This document shows, in pieces, positions 47,501-60,561 of a stretch of 64,000 nt of DNA; position 1 is the first letter of the stretch; each line of letters begins with the position of its first letter. The position numbers and the translations under genes are program-made. This stretch comes from Pseudopyrenochaeta lycopersici (Eukaryota; Ascomycota; Dothideomycetes; Pleosporales; Pseudopyrenochaetaceae), in the NCBI GenBank assembly GCA_003313425.1, contig NHZP01000015.1:372001-436000 (forward strand), in the 5' to 3' direction. Under the pieces are notes generated by a model. That model saw only the letters and a list, made by a program, of their open reading frames with translations. It had not been told where the DNA came from and searched no databases.

Positions 47501-50500
47501 CGGGTCCCGACCTATCCCAAGATTTTACAAGTGGTCGCACCGAGCTATTCGTTGATTCAACCATCATATTCGGGCATCGTCTATTTGGTCTCCCACCAGC
47601 AGAGCCGACATATGTCTGTAACTGGGACTTCGACGTAGGAAAAGTGTCAGGAGAGTGCACATCTGAATTCATAGAGACAGCAGCTGGAGCTGCGCGTGCT
47701 TTTGCATTCACTCTTGATGATGATGAGAATTCGCTTCCTCTCACAGAAATTCCCGTCATCCATGACTCCACCTTCCTCAGGTTGCGGACAAACGACATCC
47801 ATGTATGGTTGCATGTCGCGCAGGAGGCTTTGCTTCTCAAGACAAGCTCTATTATCCTTGACTTCAATGATCTTGCAGGAAGCACATTCTCTCAACGATT
47901 GAGCGCATGCATACCGGATCTCACCATCGGTGCTGTTGACGCAAGGTCCGCCTCGCGTCACAGGACACGCTCTGGGGAGAAGCAAAGTGTTGAAACACAT
48001 GCCTTTCTACAGACAACGTTAACTCTCAACATGCTGAGGCGAAAACTGGACTTCACTGATAACCGCAGCAAACAGCAAGAACATATGCAAGTGCATGATC
48101 AACGAACAGGCCGCACAAAATTCATGTTTAAGGACAACATAGCATCTTCCTATCTGCAAAGTTTGCAGAATCAAGAAAATGTTCGAGCACCAGCTTTGCA
48201 GCACCCTGAAATTCCTCATCCCATCTTCATGTACCCGGCGCCAAACAATCAAAATGGGACCATCGATTCTACGCGATCTTCGTCGTTCGCATCAGTGCGA
48301 GGTCGACAAGGCTACGCTGCAACGTCGCGGTCAGTGTCCAGCGCTTCACTGAGGGGCAGTATTCGATCTGCAGTAAAACATAAAGCAACCATTAAAACTA
48401 CAGAATCTAGCAGAAGTCGAACTTTGCTGGGAGGCTCAATCAACCGTGCAGACAGCGAAAGTCGATATTACACAGCTCTCACCGAAGATGAGCGTACAAA
48501 GCGCAATTTGGCCCCATCATCTGTTGCGCTCTCAAGCTCTCTCGCAACTCCCTACCTCCCTCTTGATCAGATAGATCCTGATTTGACCGACGTTCCTTCA
48601 TTTCCAAACATGCCTTCAATGAACGACCATCAAAATATAGATGGTATTGTTTTCAACGATGTTTCCACCAAGCATTTAGACGAGAGCTTCACCCATACCA
48701 GTCTTTTGGTAGACGCGGTACCTGGTATTCGGATCCATTGCACTCCCGAGTTTGTCAAAGGAATCTCAAGTCTTATCGAGCTCATTCAACCTCACCGTCC
48801 AGAGGACATGTTAGATGATTTCCAGGTCAAGGTGATGACGAAGATATTGGATAACAGGAACCGGCTGGAGGGCAAGGGTAGCTCCCTTGAACTGAGCGTC
48901 CGCATACCTTTTACGCATGTCCGATTTCAGCATAATTTTACTCCACAGGCCTCCAATGAAGGCTGTAAGGACCAGTACGATGTCATTCTCAATCAATTGA
49001 AGACCGTTGTACGCGTCAAGAAGTTTCCAGGTGAGCGTATCGATGCAAACTCGCTTTCCTTGCATACCACACTGGGCTCACTCGGCGTTTCTGTCACAGA
49101 GCGCACGCCACATGGTGTCGATGAAGATGTGGCTATACAAGCCGAAGTCCGGGATGTTCTTGTCTGGATTATGCAGAGCAAGGAGACATCTGTCAATGTC
49201 ACTTTCCGATCTTTTGAGACCGCAACTGCGAGCAAAAAGATTAAGTACCTTGCCTCTCTCATCCATCGTACAACCCTCCTAGCCGATGAGCTAATTACCA
49301 ACTTTATAGAGGTTGAGCAAAGTCAGCAAAACCGATTGCGCTACTTGGCATGGTATCTCACAAGCGTACAAGATCAGTATCCTGACCCTGCTTTCTTGAT
49401 CAAAGCATCGTACGCACTTCGCGCGGCACGGGATCACTTGCGCAGCCATGACTCATGGAAAATCATTTCCCGTTTCCGTTATACATGGCAATGTATTCCG
49501 CAGGGTGAGAAGGATGCATTACTTGGTGATTGTTCGCAAAGGTCGGTGGCATGTCCCTCGAACGCTGAGGAGATGGTTGTGGCGATGTGGGATCAATGGC
49601 GCACGTGGGACTTAGCACATGTCAAAAAAAGCCTCGCGATGAAGATACTCTTCGGGCGTGCCACAGAACAACTACCAACACCACGATCGGCACCACTTCA
49701 CCTTGATCTCAAATGTGCAATCATCAAACTCATCATCGATCCTGGTCCTATGCAAAGCGAGTTAGCACTGCGATACTTGGCTATCAATGTTGCACAGCTG
49801 CCACCCACTGAGCCGACAGGTCTCATGTTAGTGGGAAATGAGACGCCAAAGAGCTCCATAACAGTTCAGATTATCTCGAGAGAGATCTCCTTACATTTGC
49901 AATGGGAGATTTGTGAGCTGGTAGAGGCCCTGTTAGACTTGTTTCAGAAGGACACTCTTAAAGCAGCGGAGGCACTTTCTTTGAAGTCTTCGCAGGTCAC
50001 GGAGAGACAAGCTCATACTTTCGACCATGACGTACAGGTCGTTTTTGTGACGGATAAAGCTCAGATCATCTTGGACACTATCAACCTTCGGAGCATGACT
50101 ACGGGTCAACGTTTGCGATTTTCATTTATTGACGCCGAAAACAAGGCTTCCGGTCTTGAAGAGACACTAAGTGCGCATTTGCACTTAGAGATTGCTGTGA
50201 GCGAGCTCTCTTCCCGGTCACGCTCATTAGCCAAAGCACACTTCGAACAGCCAAGCGTATATTTTGCCATGGTCGAACACGAACAGGGTAGCACAGTCCC
50301 GAAAGAGATCAAAGTTGCTGCGGCAAGCAGCATGATTGTCATCAAAGTCGAGGAGAATATCTTAGGCCTCATCGAGGTTGCGGATACTGTGCTGAGAGAC
50401 GAAGTTGCCTACTTTCACCGCCAATCCATTGCCATACGATCCATGGAAAAGGCCAAGCCGAATAAAATCAAGCCTGATAGTAAACCTGCTCAACTGCCCA

Positions 50501-53500
50501 ACATCACTCTCGCCTTGTTTATGGATGCATATCAGGTGGAGCTAGCTCTGCTTCAGCCGGTCGGTTGGTCAATACGAGGATCATCTGGACGCATCGCTGT
50601 GGTACCTTCATTAGGTAAAGATGTGACGCTACAAATCGACTACGACCTCGAGGCACATGTCCATAGGCTATACAGCAATGCTGCCCAAGGTGTCAGCGTC
50701 ATTAGTTCATTCGAGTTGCCACCTCTCAACGGGCGGTTAAAAGTGACACAGACCGATCAAAGGTCTCGTGTCTCTGCCTCGGGGATTGTCGAAACCATCC
50801 AGTTTCAAGCATCAGAAATACAAGCGTTGATGACCACCATCAACAAGCCAGAGATGTCACATATGTTCCAGGCTATCCAGGATGATATAGGGGTGTTGAC
50901 AACTCATATCAAAGAGATCTTCCCAAAGACTTCGGAGTCTTCAATCAGAACCACGCCTATTCCATCGCGAGATATCGTATTTGATGTACAGATGACACTC
51001 TCCGGGATGCAAATACACGCCAGTGCTCCGGGACAGCATAGCGAGTCCCCTACGGCCAATCTGGCTTTCCGTCTGTCTTCTGTTCAACTGAAGGCCACAA
51101 ATATTGATACAAACCAAAATATCCTGCATTATCCGGAAGCTATCATACGAATTCACGAGGTTACTATCGACATGAGCTTGACTGACTCTGAATCTGTCCG
51201 CCGTTGTGGTAACCTTACTTTTGGTGCGGTCTTTCAGGCCACCGCCGAGGCGGACTCTGAGCCAGCTCGACGAGTATACCGTATTCGCAGTTCAGGCTTG
51301 GAGGTGAACGTATTTGCAGACACTGCGTCAGCCGTTGTGGACGTTGTTAATCATCTACAAGACAAAATCAAAGTTCTGGACCTGTCGAAAGAGAAGAAGT
51401 ATTTGCGACGACTACGACATACAAAGAGCAGAATCTCTCACAAACGCGACAGGAGTATTAAGAGCGATGCAAATACCGAAACTGGTAGCGTCAACTCTGG
51501 CGCGCTGTTCACGTCAACTTACTCCCTTGAGCTTCTTGACATGCAGATTAGCTGGATCATTGGGACGTCAATCCCTGCTTTTCCAAGAAGCGAAATTGAA
51601 GATCTGGTATTATCGTTTGGTAAAATTGATTTGTCGACGCAGAAAGATGATGCAGCCCGCCTGGTCATTGACAATATGCGGCTGCAAACTGTCCCAGTAT
51701 CAGCCAGCAAGAAAGCGCGGTCGCTCAACTCGGCGCTGCTTCCGAAAATGGTATTCAATGTCGCGTATGCGTCCACCAAGGATACTCGAAAAGTTGCCTT
51801 TTACGCTGCTGGCAAATCTCTTGACCTTCAACTAGACTCACATTTCATTTTGCCGGCAAATGTTATCGAGCGATCGATTGCCCTAGCTGGCAAAAAGTTC
51901 CGTAAAGCGTCTGCGAACTGGAGCATGACACCGACCACGACTGGCGCACAACGCAAGAATCCATTTGGTAATAAGCGTCTTGCCTCCTTGACTGTGGATG
52001 CCAACTTCGCGGGAGCCGTAGTACACATCAACAGTGGTGAGACTGCACCAGCACAGGGTTCTTCAAACCGGTCACAGCAGAAGGGCAGGTACAGCCAATT
52101 TGTTGGCGACGGTTCCAAGAGTAGTATGGCTCTGCGAGCACCAGGGGTTGCTGTGCGCGTAGAGTACCAAGATGATGGGAATGATCCTTCTTTGAACGCT
52201 GAGGTCCGCGTTGATGGTTCTACCAATACCCTGCTTCCGACCGTGGTGCCCATCATAATTGATATATCCGATAGCATCAAATCAGTCGTCCGTGAGAAAG
52301 ATAGCGAATCGCCTAGCTCGCCTGAGGAGTCGCAGCCCCAGCCGAAGCCTACAGTGAAGATGATTGAGGACGAAAACATCATCACAGCTGACCCTACAAC
52401 GATCTTGGGCCGTACTCGACTGAATCTTGGACTCAGAATATGCCGACAAGAATTTAGTTTGAGCTGTCAGCCCATCGCACGCGTTACTGCTATCACCAAA
52501 CTTGAAGACATATATGTCACAGTTAACAGCGTCAAGTCCCAGGAACATGGCCATTTCTTCGCTGCATCTGCAGCATTTGAAAAGCTTCAAGCCACTGTTC
52601 AGCATGTGTACTCTCGAGAGTCTACCTTTGGCCTAGATGTTAAATCTATCGTGCTATCACTGATGAACAGCAAGCATCTTAGCGGTACTAGTGGCATTTC
52701 GGCCATACTCAAGATCAACCCAACAGCGCTTCAGATCAATGCTCGTCAGCTTCAAGACTTCTTACTCTTCAGAGAGATTTGGGTTCCACCAGAGATTAGA
52801 CAGTCGTCAAAGCCTCCGACAGAAACTCCCAATCCGGAACCACAGGAGTACCTTATGCAGCGCTATCAACAAGTCAGTGCTGCAACCGCATTTCCATGGA
52901 ACGCTAATGTAGCGATTGCGGATGTCAAAATTGATATCGATCTTGGGCAATCGATTGGGAAGTCCTCGCTGCACATCCACAATATGTGGGCTTCGTCAAA
53001 AAAGAGTACGACCTGGGAGCAAAACCTGTGCATTGGTGTAGAGAAAATTGGAATCGACAGCACAGGTCGGACTAGTGGATTCATTGAACTCCAGGGGATC
53101 AAAGTTCGCACATCAATTGGCTGGCCATTACAGGCATCGGGTTCTCGACAGACGCCAATCATTCAGGCGTCGATAGCTTTTCAGCAACTGTGCGTCAAAA
53201 CAGGATTTGATTACCAGGCTTTCATAATGGCTGATATTGCCAACTTCGGCTTCCTGATGTACAATGCCCGAGAAGAGGGCATCGACGCGAAAGATCGTCT
53301 CGTTGCAATCCTTGATGGTGACAGGGTACATGTTTTCGGACATGCTACCAGCGCTGCCCAAGGTCTCGCACTGTTCCAAGCCATTGAACGACTCGTACAG
53401 GAAAACCAACAAGCTTATAAGCAGTCGCTCAACGATATCGAGAAGTTCCTCCGGCGGAAGTCCACTAATGTGGCCCCATTCGGCCGTTCACCATCACAGA

Positions 53501-54411
53501 GTCAGATCAGTACCAAGCCCGACGTTGAGACATTTAAGACTCCAATATCTCTGCATACGGATGTCGTGGTCACCTTACGTTCTATTAAGTTTGGTATCTT
53601 CCCTTCAACGTTCGTGGACAGCCAGCTTCTCATGCTAGAAGCTGGCGATATGCAAGCACGCTTCGCCGTCGCACTCGAGAAATCCAAGATTCACTCCAGC
53701 CTCGGTATGACGCTTGGTCAACTCTCCGTTGCATTGTCAGCTGTCCCTACTCCTAAGAAAAGTACACCGATCGCCGATCTCACAGTCGAGGATGTTGTTG
53801 AGAGCGCACGATCTGCGCGTGGCGGAACCATCTTACGTGTACCAAAGGTCATAGCAACAATGCACACATGGCAAGTACCGAAGAGCAATCACATCGATTA
53901 TCTCTTCAGAAGCTCGCTAGAGGGTAAAGTAGATGTTGGCTGGAACTATTCCCGCATCTCTTACATTCGCACGATGTGGTCTAACCACTCGCGCACTCTC
54001 GCCTCCCGCCTTGGTAAACCACTTCCAGAATCAAATATCAAAATCAGCACCTCGCAAGCCCTCCAAGACGCTTCATCTACCGACCCTACCGCGCCCTCAG
54101 GCTCCAGCCCCACCACACCGATATCATCACCAACTCGCCCCCGTGCCCCATCCTCGCCAGGCAATAATCAAGAAAAGATCACAGCCGTAGTCAATGTCCC
54201 GCAATCCAAATACGAGTATACCCCCCTCGAGCCTCCGATTATCGAGACGCCACAATTAAGAGATATGGGCGAAGCAACACCACCATTGGAGTGGATCGGG
54301 TTGCATCGTGATCGTTTGCCGAACGTAACGCATCAGATTGTCATTGTGAGTTTGTTGGAGGTAGCGAGGGAGGTTGAAGAGGCTTATGAGAGGATTTTGG
54401 GGAGTAGCTAG
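44582..54411 (+). CDS. CSF1: Csf1, bridge-like lipid transfer protein (BLTP1/Tweek family)
   Basis: Two exons: 44582-44634 and 44682-54411, with a 47 bp intron; 3260 residues, comparable to filamentous-fungal Csf1. Exon 1 (MAGRIVAEPLDPRDGFN) joins to WVFLVELLICGILTIFFLFYFNRL, the N-terminal ER membrane anchor. After it come the hallmark AYTWRTFRAYIDITSLQISPLGGRIFF and IRYHAHNETILIHGGHITWNYWLRRVR, which begin the repeating beta-groove rod. Ser/Arg-rich loops interrupt the rod, for example near residues 1200-1260. The C-terminal part corresponds to the FSA_C region of the family. Csf1 forms a long hydrophobic channel at ER contact sites and supplies phospholipids, including phosphatidylethanolamine for GPI-anchor synthesis; yeast mutants are cold-sensitive. 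The single 9.7 kb exon without a stop is striking and shows that the reading frame is under strong constraint. Confidence 0.94.
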
Positions 54412-55468
54412 GCAACTACTCATTTGAAGGGAAATGGCACGTAGAGCAGATTTTGTGAACTTTACAGGAGTTTGGGAGCACAGAATGGCTAGTCGCATAA
54501 CATGGCGTTACTAAAAGGGACTTTACTATGATTATAATATTACAATAATTCTTAGCATGACACGCCAAATCTTGAGCGGTGAATGGACTAGACTGTCAAT
54601 CTGAGATTGATTGGCAAAGTGGCAAGTGACGTGTCTCAGCGCAGTCAAAGTATGCTAGGCTTTACGCTCTTTCTACCCCTTTTTCTCTTAATTCAAGAAC
54701 TATAAGTTCTGAGAAAACGAAGCGACTCTATAGAGTGTTATTAACGGACGTGATTATTTTAGCTCATGTTGAAGTATAGTGTAGAAGACTTTCAAATCAA
54801 GGGAAGAAAATGTGGCAGCTAGGTATGGAGGCCTGCCAGCTAAGCTTGGTTGCAGGCAGCAGCGCTTCTATTTTTTTTTTACACAAGATATGCTTCAGCC
54901 AACTCAGGTAGTTTACTAGACAACGTGTTGATGTTATAATCTACAAGCAATTTTAGTAGCTAGGTATCACTTGAAATTTTGTTAGAAATCTTCCTAAACC
55001 AGTTCAACTACCGTAACCCTAAGTAACACTGTTCTTTTAGTAGTAGACAGAAAGTTAGTCTGATATAATGAGGTTGGGGATGTGCAACAGTAAAGGTTGA
55101 CAGAATGGTGAGTGTTGATCAAGTGGTGCATATGACAGGTCGTCACAATTTAATAGTGTAACATACGTGATAGTAGAATTCTCTACGGTGAATGTGACGC
55201 TAAAGTTACTAACTAAATATAAGACTTTTCTAGACTACGAGAAGCATTCTACTTGAATAGAATGTGATAAATCTAAAAGAAGACAAAAGTTAGAGACCTG
55301 TATATCACCGACCACAGCTACAAGTTGCGTTAACACATGAGAGTTCGTTATACGAAAAGAAACTTGTTCTCAGACGATCTATCATGAGTCTTGCCAGATA
55401 TAACCATAACGCCATTGACAGATGCTCCCTTTTTCCATCTCCATATCATTTCCCGCTTAGAACCCAGC
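54412..55468. other. AT-rich convergent spacer between CSF1 and EF-3
   Basis: This 1.06 kb region is clearly richer in A and T than the flanking genes. It has many short A/T runs, including a run of ten T near 54872-54881, and no open frame of note except chance frames overlapping the 3' end of EF-3. It contains two facing 3' ends. No terminal repeats or transposase remnants were seen. Confidence 0.6.
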
Positions 55469-58400
55469 TCAATCATCCTCATCAGAGAAAACTTCCTCAC
55501 CCCTCTTACGGCGGGCCATACGCTCCTTCTTCTTCTTCCTCATCTCGGAAGATGTGAGCTTCTTCTTCTTCGACGCTGCTTCGATCTTGTTGCCCATTGC
55601 ATCCAGCCGGACCTCTTCTTCGCCTTCGTCCTTTGCCAACCGAGGACCAGCACCCTGGCCCTGCACCCAGTTGTGGCCGGAGGGTGTCATCTTGCCGTCC
55701 ATGACAGCCCAGACCTCCTCGGTGAGACCCTCGGTGAATTCAGCGGAGTGAGTGATGATGATAACACCACCCTCAAAGGTCTTGATGGCCTTGGACAAGG
55801 CGCCGAGCGAGTCACGGTCGAGGTAGTTGGTCGGCTCGTCAAGGACGATCAAATGGGGACGCTGCCATGAGCAGGCAGAGAGCACAACCTTGACACGCTG
55901 TCCACCAGACAGACCGCGCATGCGGGAGTGAGAGACAAGCTCGGCGTCCAGACCGAAGTTTGCGCAGTGAGCCTCAATCTCCTTGCGGACCAGAGGGCGG
56001 AACTGCCCGCTGGCAAGAGCCTCCTTTTGATCGACCTCGGCAACCATCTTTGCGTGAGAAGCCATAATCTCGGAACGGGGAATCCAGGCGTTGTCAGCAG
56101 TCATCATGGGAGTCCACCTCTCGTTCTTCAAGCCAATGTTCTCACCAAGTGCGAACGAACACTCGTACTCATATGAGTTCTTGAACTTCCTACGCGAGTT
56201 GATGCCAATGACACGACGTTGTGAGCCTTCAATCTTGTAGATCTTGTCCATGGCCTTCTCATCCTCCTCGGTGACGATCTTGTTGGCACGGTCCATGGTC
56301 TCACGATCCTCACCAGTCTGGAAACGCCACTGAATGTACTCAGAAGGAGTCTTGTCCAGGTGGTGGTCGATATGGGCGAAAGCGTGCTGCTTGATGTAGG
56401 CGATACGGATGTTCTCGTGGTGGTAGATTTCACCAGAGGTGGGAACAAGCTCACCAGTCAAGACGTTGACGAGAGTAGACTTACCGGCACCGTTCGGGCC
56501 GATGACAGCGATACGAGATCCAAGCGAGCACTGGAAAGTGATGTCGGCGATCTGAGGCTTGGAGGTACCCTCGTATTGGAAGCTCATGTTGGTGGCACGG
56601 AGAATGGCCTTGGCCTTGGTCTTGACACCCTCCAGGAAACCGGGCTCGGGGAACTTGAACTCCATGTCGGACGCACTCAGCTCATGGTAGGACTTTGCTG
56701 AGGGCACGCGCTTGACGAAGTCGTCAAGGTTACCACGGTAACGCTTGAGCTTGAAACGTTCGTAATGAATAACGTGCTGGATAACGTTGTTCAAGAACTT
56801 GCTGTCGTGGGAGATGACAATGGATGTGCAAGGCGAGTTGGTAAGGTAGTCCTCAAGCCACTTGACGTTCTTGACATCCAAGTGGTTAGTGGGCTCATCG
56901 AGAAGGAGAATATCGGGCTGTTCGAACACGGCACGAGCGAGCGCGAGCTTCATCTTCCAGCCACCAGAAAGCGCGCCAATGGGGCCGCTATACATGGCGT
57001 CTGTGAAGCCGAACTCGTTGAGAGTCTTCTCAACCTCGTCTTGGGGCTTGTCAATGCCGACGGATTTGAGTTTCTTCTGGGTCCAGCCAATGACAGTCTC
57101 CTCAGTATCGGCCGAGTCCAAGTCGTGCTCGACGTAGACAGTCTTGACCTCATTCTGCTTGGGGAAACCCTCGACTTGCTCGTTGTTGATGGCGCGCATG
57201 AGAGTGGTCTTGCCGGAACCGTTGGGTCCGAGAAGACCATAACGCTGGCCACGCTTCAATCGGAGATGAGTCTGATTGAGCAGGATCTTAGCACCGTACG
57301 CCAAGTTGAATGTGCAGTTGCAAAGATCCTCGCCCTCTTCCTCATCCGGCTCTACGGCGTCCTCCTGGGCGGCACCGGGGAGGGAGCGCTTGCGGAGAGC
57401 GTCGGTGACAGGCTTGGCCTCCTCATCGCCAACAAGGACAGCGACAAAGGGACCGGCGTTAGCTTGCCAGTTCAGGGGCTCGTAATCCTTCTCGTCGATC
57501 AATTGACCACCAATGGCACCAATGTAGTTAACAACAGGGGTGAATCGGTCGTCGATCTTGACTTTGGAGGGAAGAACAGCCTTGAGGTTGGCGGCAATGG
57601 TAGCAATATCGCCAACCTTCTCGATTTCGGGGGCCTTGCCGTTCTGGACGTGGCCGACACGAATGAGAGTGTCGAGACCCTGGCGGGTCTTCTCACGAGC
57701 CTCGGGATCAGCAAGGTTGTCGTGGTTCTTCTCAAGCGCGGGCATGAGGCGGGGCAAGAAGGCAGCGACGATCTGAGGATCCTCGACGAGCTTGCACATG
57801 TTGTCGATGATGACGGCCGACTTACGCTTGATGGCAGTCTCGCGCTCGACAAGGCCACGCTCAAGCAGGGGAACCATGATGGCAAGAGTGGGCTCGTGGA
57901 CGTCAGTGACGAAGGTGGTGGCACCGAGCAAGTGGACCGTCTCGGGGACGTTCTCAGGCTTGGCGATACACTTGATCAGCTCGGGAATGAAGCGCTCGAT
58001 ATCCTTGTTGGAGATGAGGGAGCAGAGCGTCTCCATGGTGCCGTAAGCAGCCTTCTTGACCTCGGGCTTGGTGTCCCACATGGCTCCAGAGATGACGGGG
58101 ATCAAGTCTGGGACGCGGAAAGCCATCTGTGCGGGGGCGCTCTTGGTGAGGACCTCGATGCACTTGAGGTCGGTCATCTTCTCGGGCCACTTTTGTGCTG
58201 ACTCGAGCGAGTGGATAATGTGGGGGATGATGGCCTTGACGGCGTTGGGGTTCGCAGCGGCGACGATGGCCTCAGCAGCCGTCTGGGCAGCGACCTTGAC
58301 GCCGCTCATCTTGTCGCCGACGGCGCTCAAGACGTTGGGAAGGAGGGACACGAGGTAGGGCTCGACGGCGGCCGAAACGTGGGCGTGCTGGGCAATGGCG

Positions 58401-58727
58401 CGGATGGCGTCGAGGGCACGCTCGCGGGCAACGGCATCCTTCTTGCTGGCGAGCTGCTTCTTCAGCAGTTCGACGGCCCTGGGAATTGTCAGAAAACTGG
58501 GCTGAGGCGGGGGAGGGGTGAGGGGCAAAAATTTCAACATACTTTGTGGGAGCGTCAGCCTCCTCAATGTCGCCGTTGATGAAGGTGGCGATGGCATTCG
58601 CTGAGGCGTTGATCTCGTCCTGGGCCTTGGACACGGTCAACTTGGCCATCAGCTCCTCGAGAGCCTTGAGGGCCTTCGAGTTCTCAGCCTTGACGGCCGA
58701 GGCGTCGTGCGAAGCAGCAGGAGCCAT
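55469..58727 (-). CDS. TEF3: Translation elongation factor 3 (ABC-F type ATPase)
   Basis: Two exons, 58727-58543 and 58478-55469, with a 64 bp intron; 1064 residues. Order: HEAT repeats (about 1-330), four-helix bundle, ABC1 with Walker [10 protein letters not shown] at 479-487, signature [10 protein letters not shown] near 565 and Walker [12 protein letters not shown] near 587. ABC2 has Walker [10 protein letters not shown] at 722-730, signature [10 protein letters not shown] near 918 and Walker [13 protein letters not shown] near 940. The chromodomain-like insertion that is specific to EF-3 lies within ABC2 (about 780-870). The C-terminus is a Lys/Arg cluster, as in yeast Yef3. All ATPase residues are intact. 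EF-3 is a fungal translation factor that helps release E-site tRNA and aids EF-1A delivery. The ATG context CAAAATGGC is strong, and codon choice is biased as expected of a highly expressed gene, which also explains long antisense open frames. Confidence 0.98.
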
Positions 58728-60561
58728 TTTGCACAGAGGAGGTGGATGTATTTTTCAAGTGTGTAGAGGCCGAAAGGGCGGGCGGGCGTCCTTATATGGA
58801 CAAAGGCGGCGGGGCCTAAAAACTTTTTCGGTGAAGGATAGACGAAAATCTATCGGGGTATCTCAGATGCACAAACCGCGAGAAAAGTGACTCGCAGCCT
58901 CTATGCTACCGGAACAAGGACACAGAAAGAAAGAACCTTGGGACAGCCCAGAGGGAGAGTAAGTGGAGAGAGCGCAAGTCGCTGTGGGCGGCCGCCTTTT
59001 TATCTCTTGGTGGGCTGTCTCGCTTTGAGAAATTTTTGGCCAGGGCGTAAGCCGATAAGATTAGCGTGTGCGCAGGGACCCCTATCCCAACCGGACACCC
59101 TCGCCCATTGCTGGAAATGCCATGACCTCAGTCGAACCCCAGCGAGCGGCCAGAAATTTCTCTTTGCCGCTTCTTCTCCAGTTATTTGCAGACGCCCGCC
59201 ATGCTGCCCCATCATTCGCCCGGAATTGGGGGGCAGTGGTACTGCCGCGCGCAGAAGCTTTTGTCGCAGCCCACGTTGCAAAACCACATCTATTTGTGGC
59301 GAGTTTCGACATGCGCGCTGACCGCCTTCTCATACTGAACCCTAGCCAACGACGTGTACCCAACAAGTCGTTGACGGCGGATTAGGCAGCACGGAAGACG
59401 GGGGGGCTCGTGGTGCTGAGACGCTGGTACTGCTGTCTCTTCCAGTTGTCCATGAGTGGCCCAGAGCTTTCCAGATGTGCTCCAAGTCGTACTGCGTACC
59501 TGTACCTAGAGAATGTACACATTGATTTCACCGCTGTGGGGAACGGAACTGCCATGCCATCAGGCCTAGGTCTCCGGCCATCTGTCTACTCATGTAGCAC
59601 ATGCCGGACGCTATTCGCGCAGCCCTGCCGATCTAATGCGCTACGGCCACCAGCGGAGGCTCCAGGCTTGCTCGTAAAGTACTTCCCCGATTCTGCCGAG
59701 GACGAGGCGATTGTGAAATTATTTGTCCTGGTACCTTTTGCCACTTCTTCTACAAATCAACGCGATGGAGGAGTGGCTCACTGGCCGCACGAAAATCGGG
59801 CCGAGACTAGCACCGAATACTTGTACTTTATTTTGCTAGGAATTACATGCCCTCGCGCTTCGCGCACTGGGTATCACAATTTTGAGGTGCAGACGCAGCA
59901 AAAAAGTTTGAAGTGCTACCCGAATTTCGCGTACCTTCCCCACGAAGCCTAGCGCCTCCCGCATAAACTCCACAGAGCTTGAATTGACTGGTATCCTCAA
60001 TTCAAGTGAGTGCATATGGAGAGAATTCAAAACTGTGGCCGTCTCAACGCTGGCCTGCTATTCTCATCTCAAAGATCATCACATCTGAGTCGTGATGTGG
60101 CTTTCTCGCTTACAACGCTTATCGAACAGCCCTGTGCCCATCACGGTAGCACAGGTCGCTGAGCAGCGTGTTCTTCAGCCATGCGCTCCAAGCAGTCTCC
60201 ACTACTTATCGATATGCCCCAGGTTCTTTCCCCCTCAGAGTTCTCTCGAGTACGCTTATACAGATTCGTCCAACCAACCTAATGACTTGCATACAAGGGC
60301 GCGCTTCGATTCTGCAGGGACAACAATGCACGTTCAAGCTTCGTCCTCGCGTTCTTAGCCTCGTGTCTACTGATTATTGAGATACTTGGATGAAGTCTTC
60401 TACGACATGTTCCAGTCGAGACTATCTCATTTTGCGCTTGCCTAATGACGCTTCGCTTGGCTGCCGCAACCTGCAGGTAAGCAGGAACTCGTGGAACACT
60501 GCGTAGAATTATCATCCTTTGGTGCCCCTCACCGCTACTGAATCACCGGCTTGTAGCCAGT
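58728..60561. other. Intergenic region upstream of EF-3 and of the HET gene, about 1.8 kb
   Basis: The left 250 bp are the EF-3 promoter, GC-rich with a CArG/TATA-like box. The remainder has overlapping open frames on both strands (largest about 180 codons at 59410-59952) without a recognisable family. I see no RNA gene or repeat. Confidence 0.5.
58790..58799. promoter_or_regulatory. CArG/TATA-like box in the EF-3 promoter
   Basis: CCTTATATGG lies 63-72 bp upstream of the EF-3 start codon. It fits CC(A/T)6GG, the core of MADS-box (Mcm1/SRF-type) sites, and also contains a TATATAA-like core on the gene strand. Either use, as TATA element or MADS site, is inferred. Confidence 0.45.

Noticed and set aside
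56765..58201. A 478-codon plus-strand open frame antisense to EF-3
   Set aside because: It is a by-product of the strong codon bias of EF-3 on the other strand. It shows repetitive Leu/Val/Asp/Gly composition and no family motif.
59410..59952. 180-codon plus-strand open frame between EF-3 and the HET gene
   Set aside because: No recognisable domain. It overlaps other frames and has no sign of splicing or conservation that I can see.
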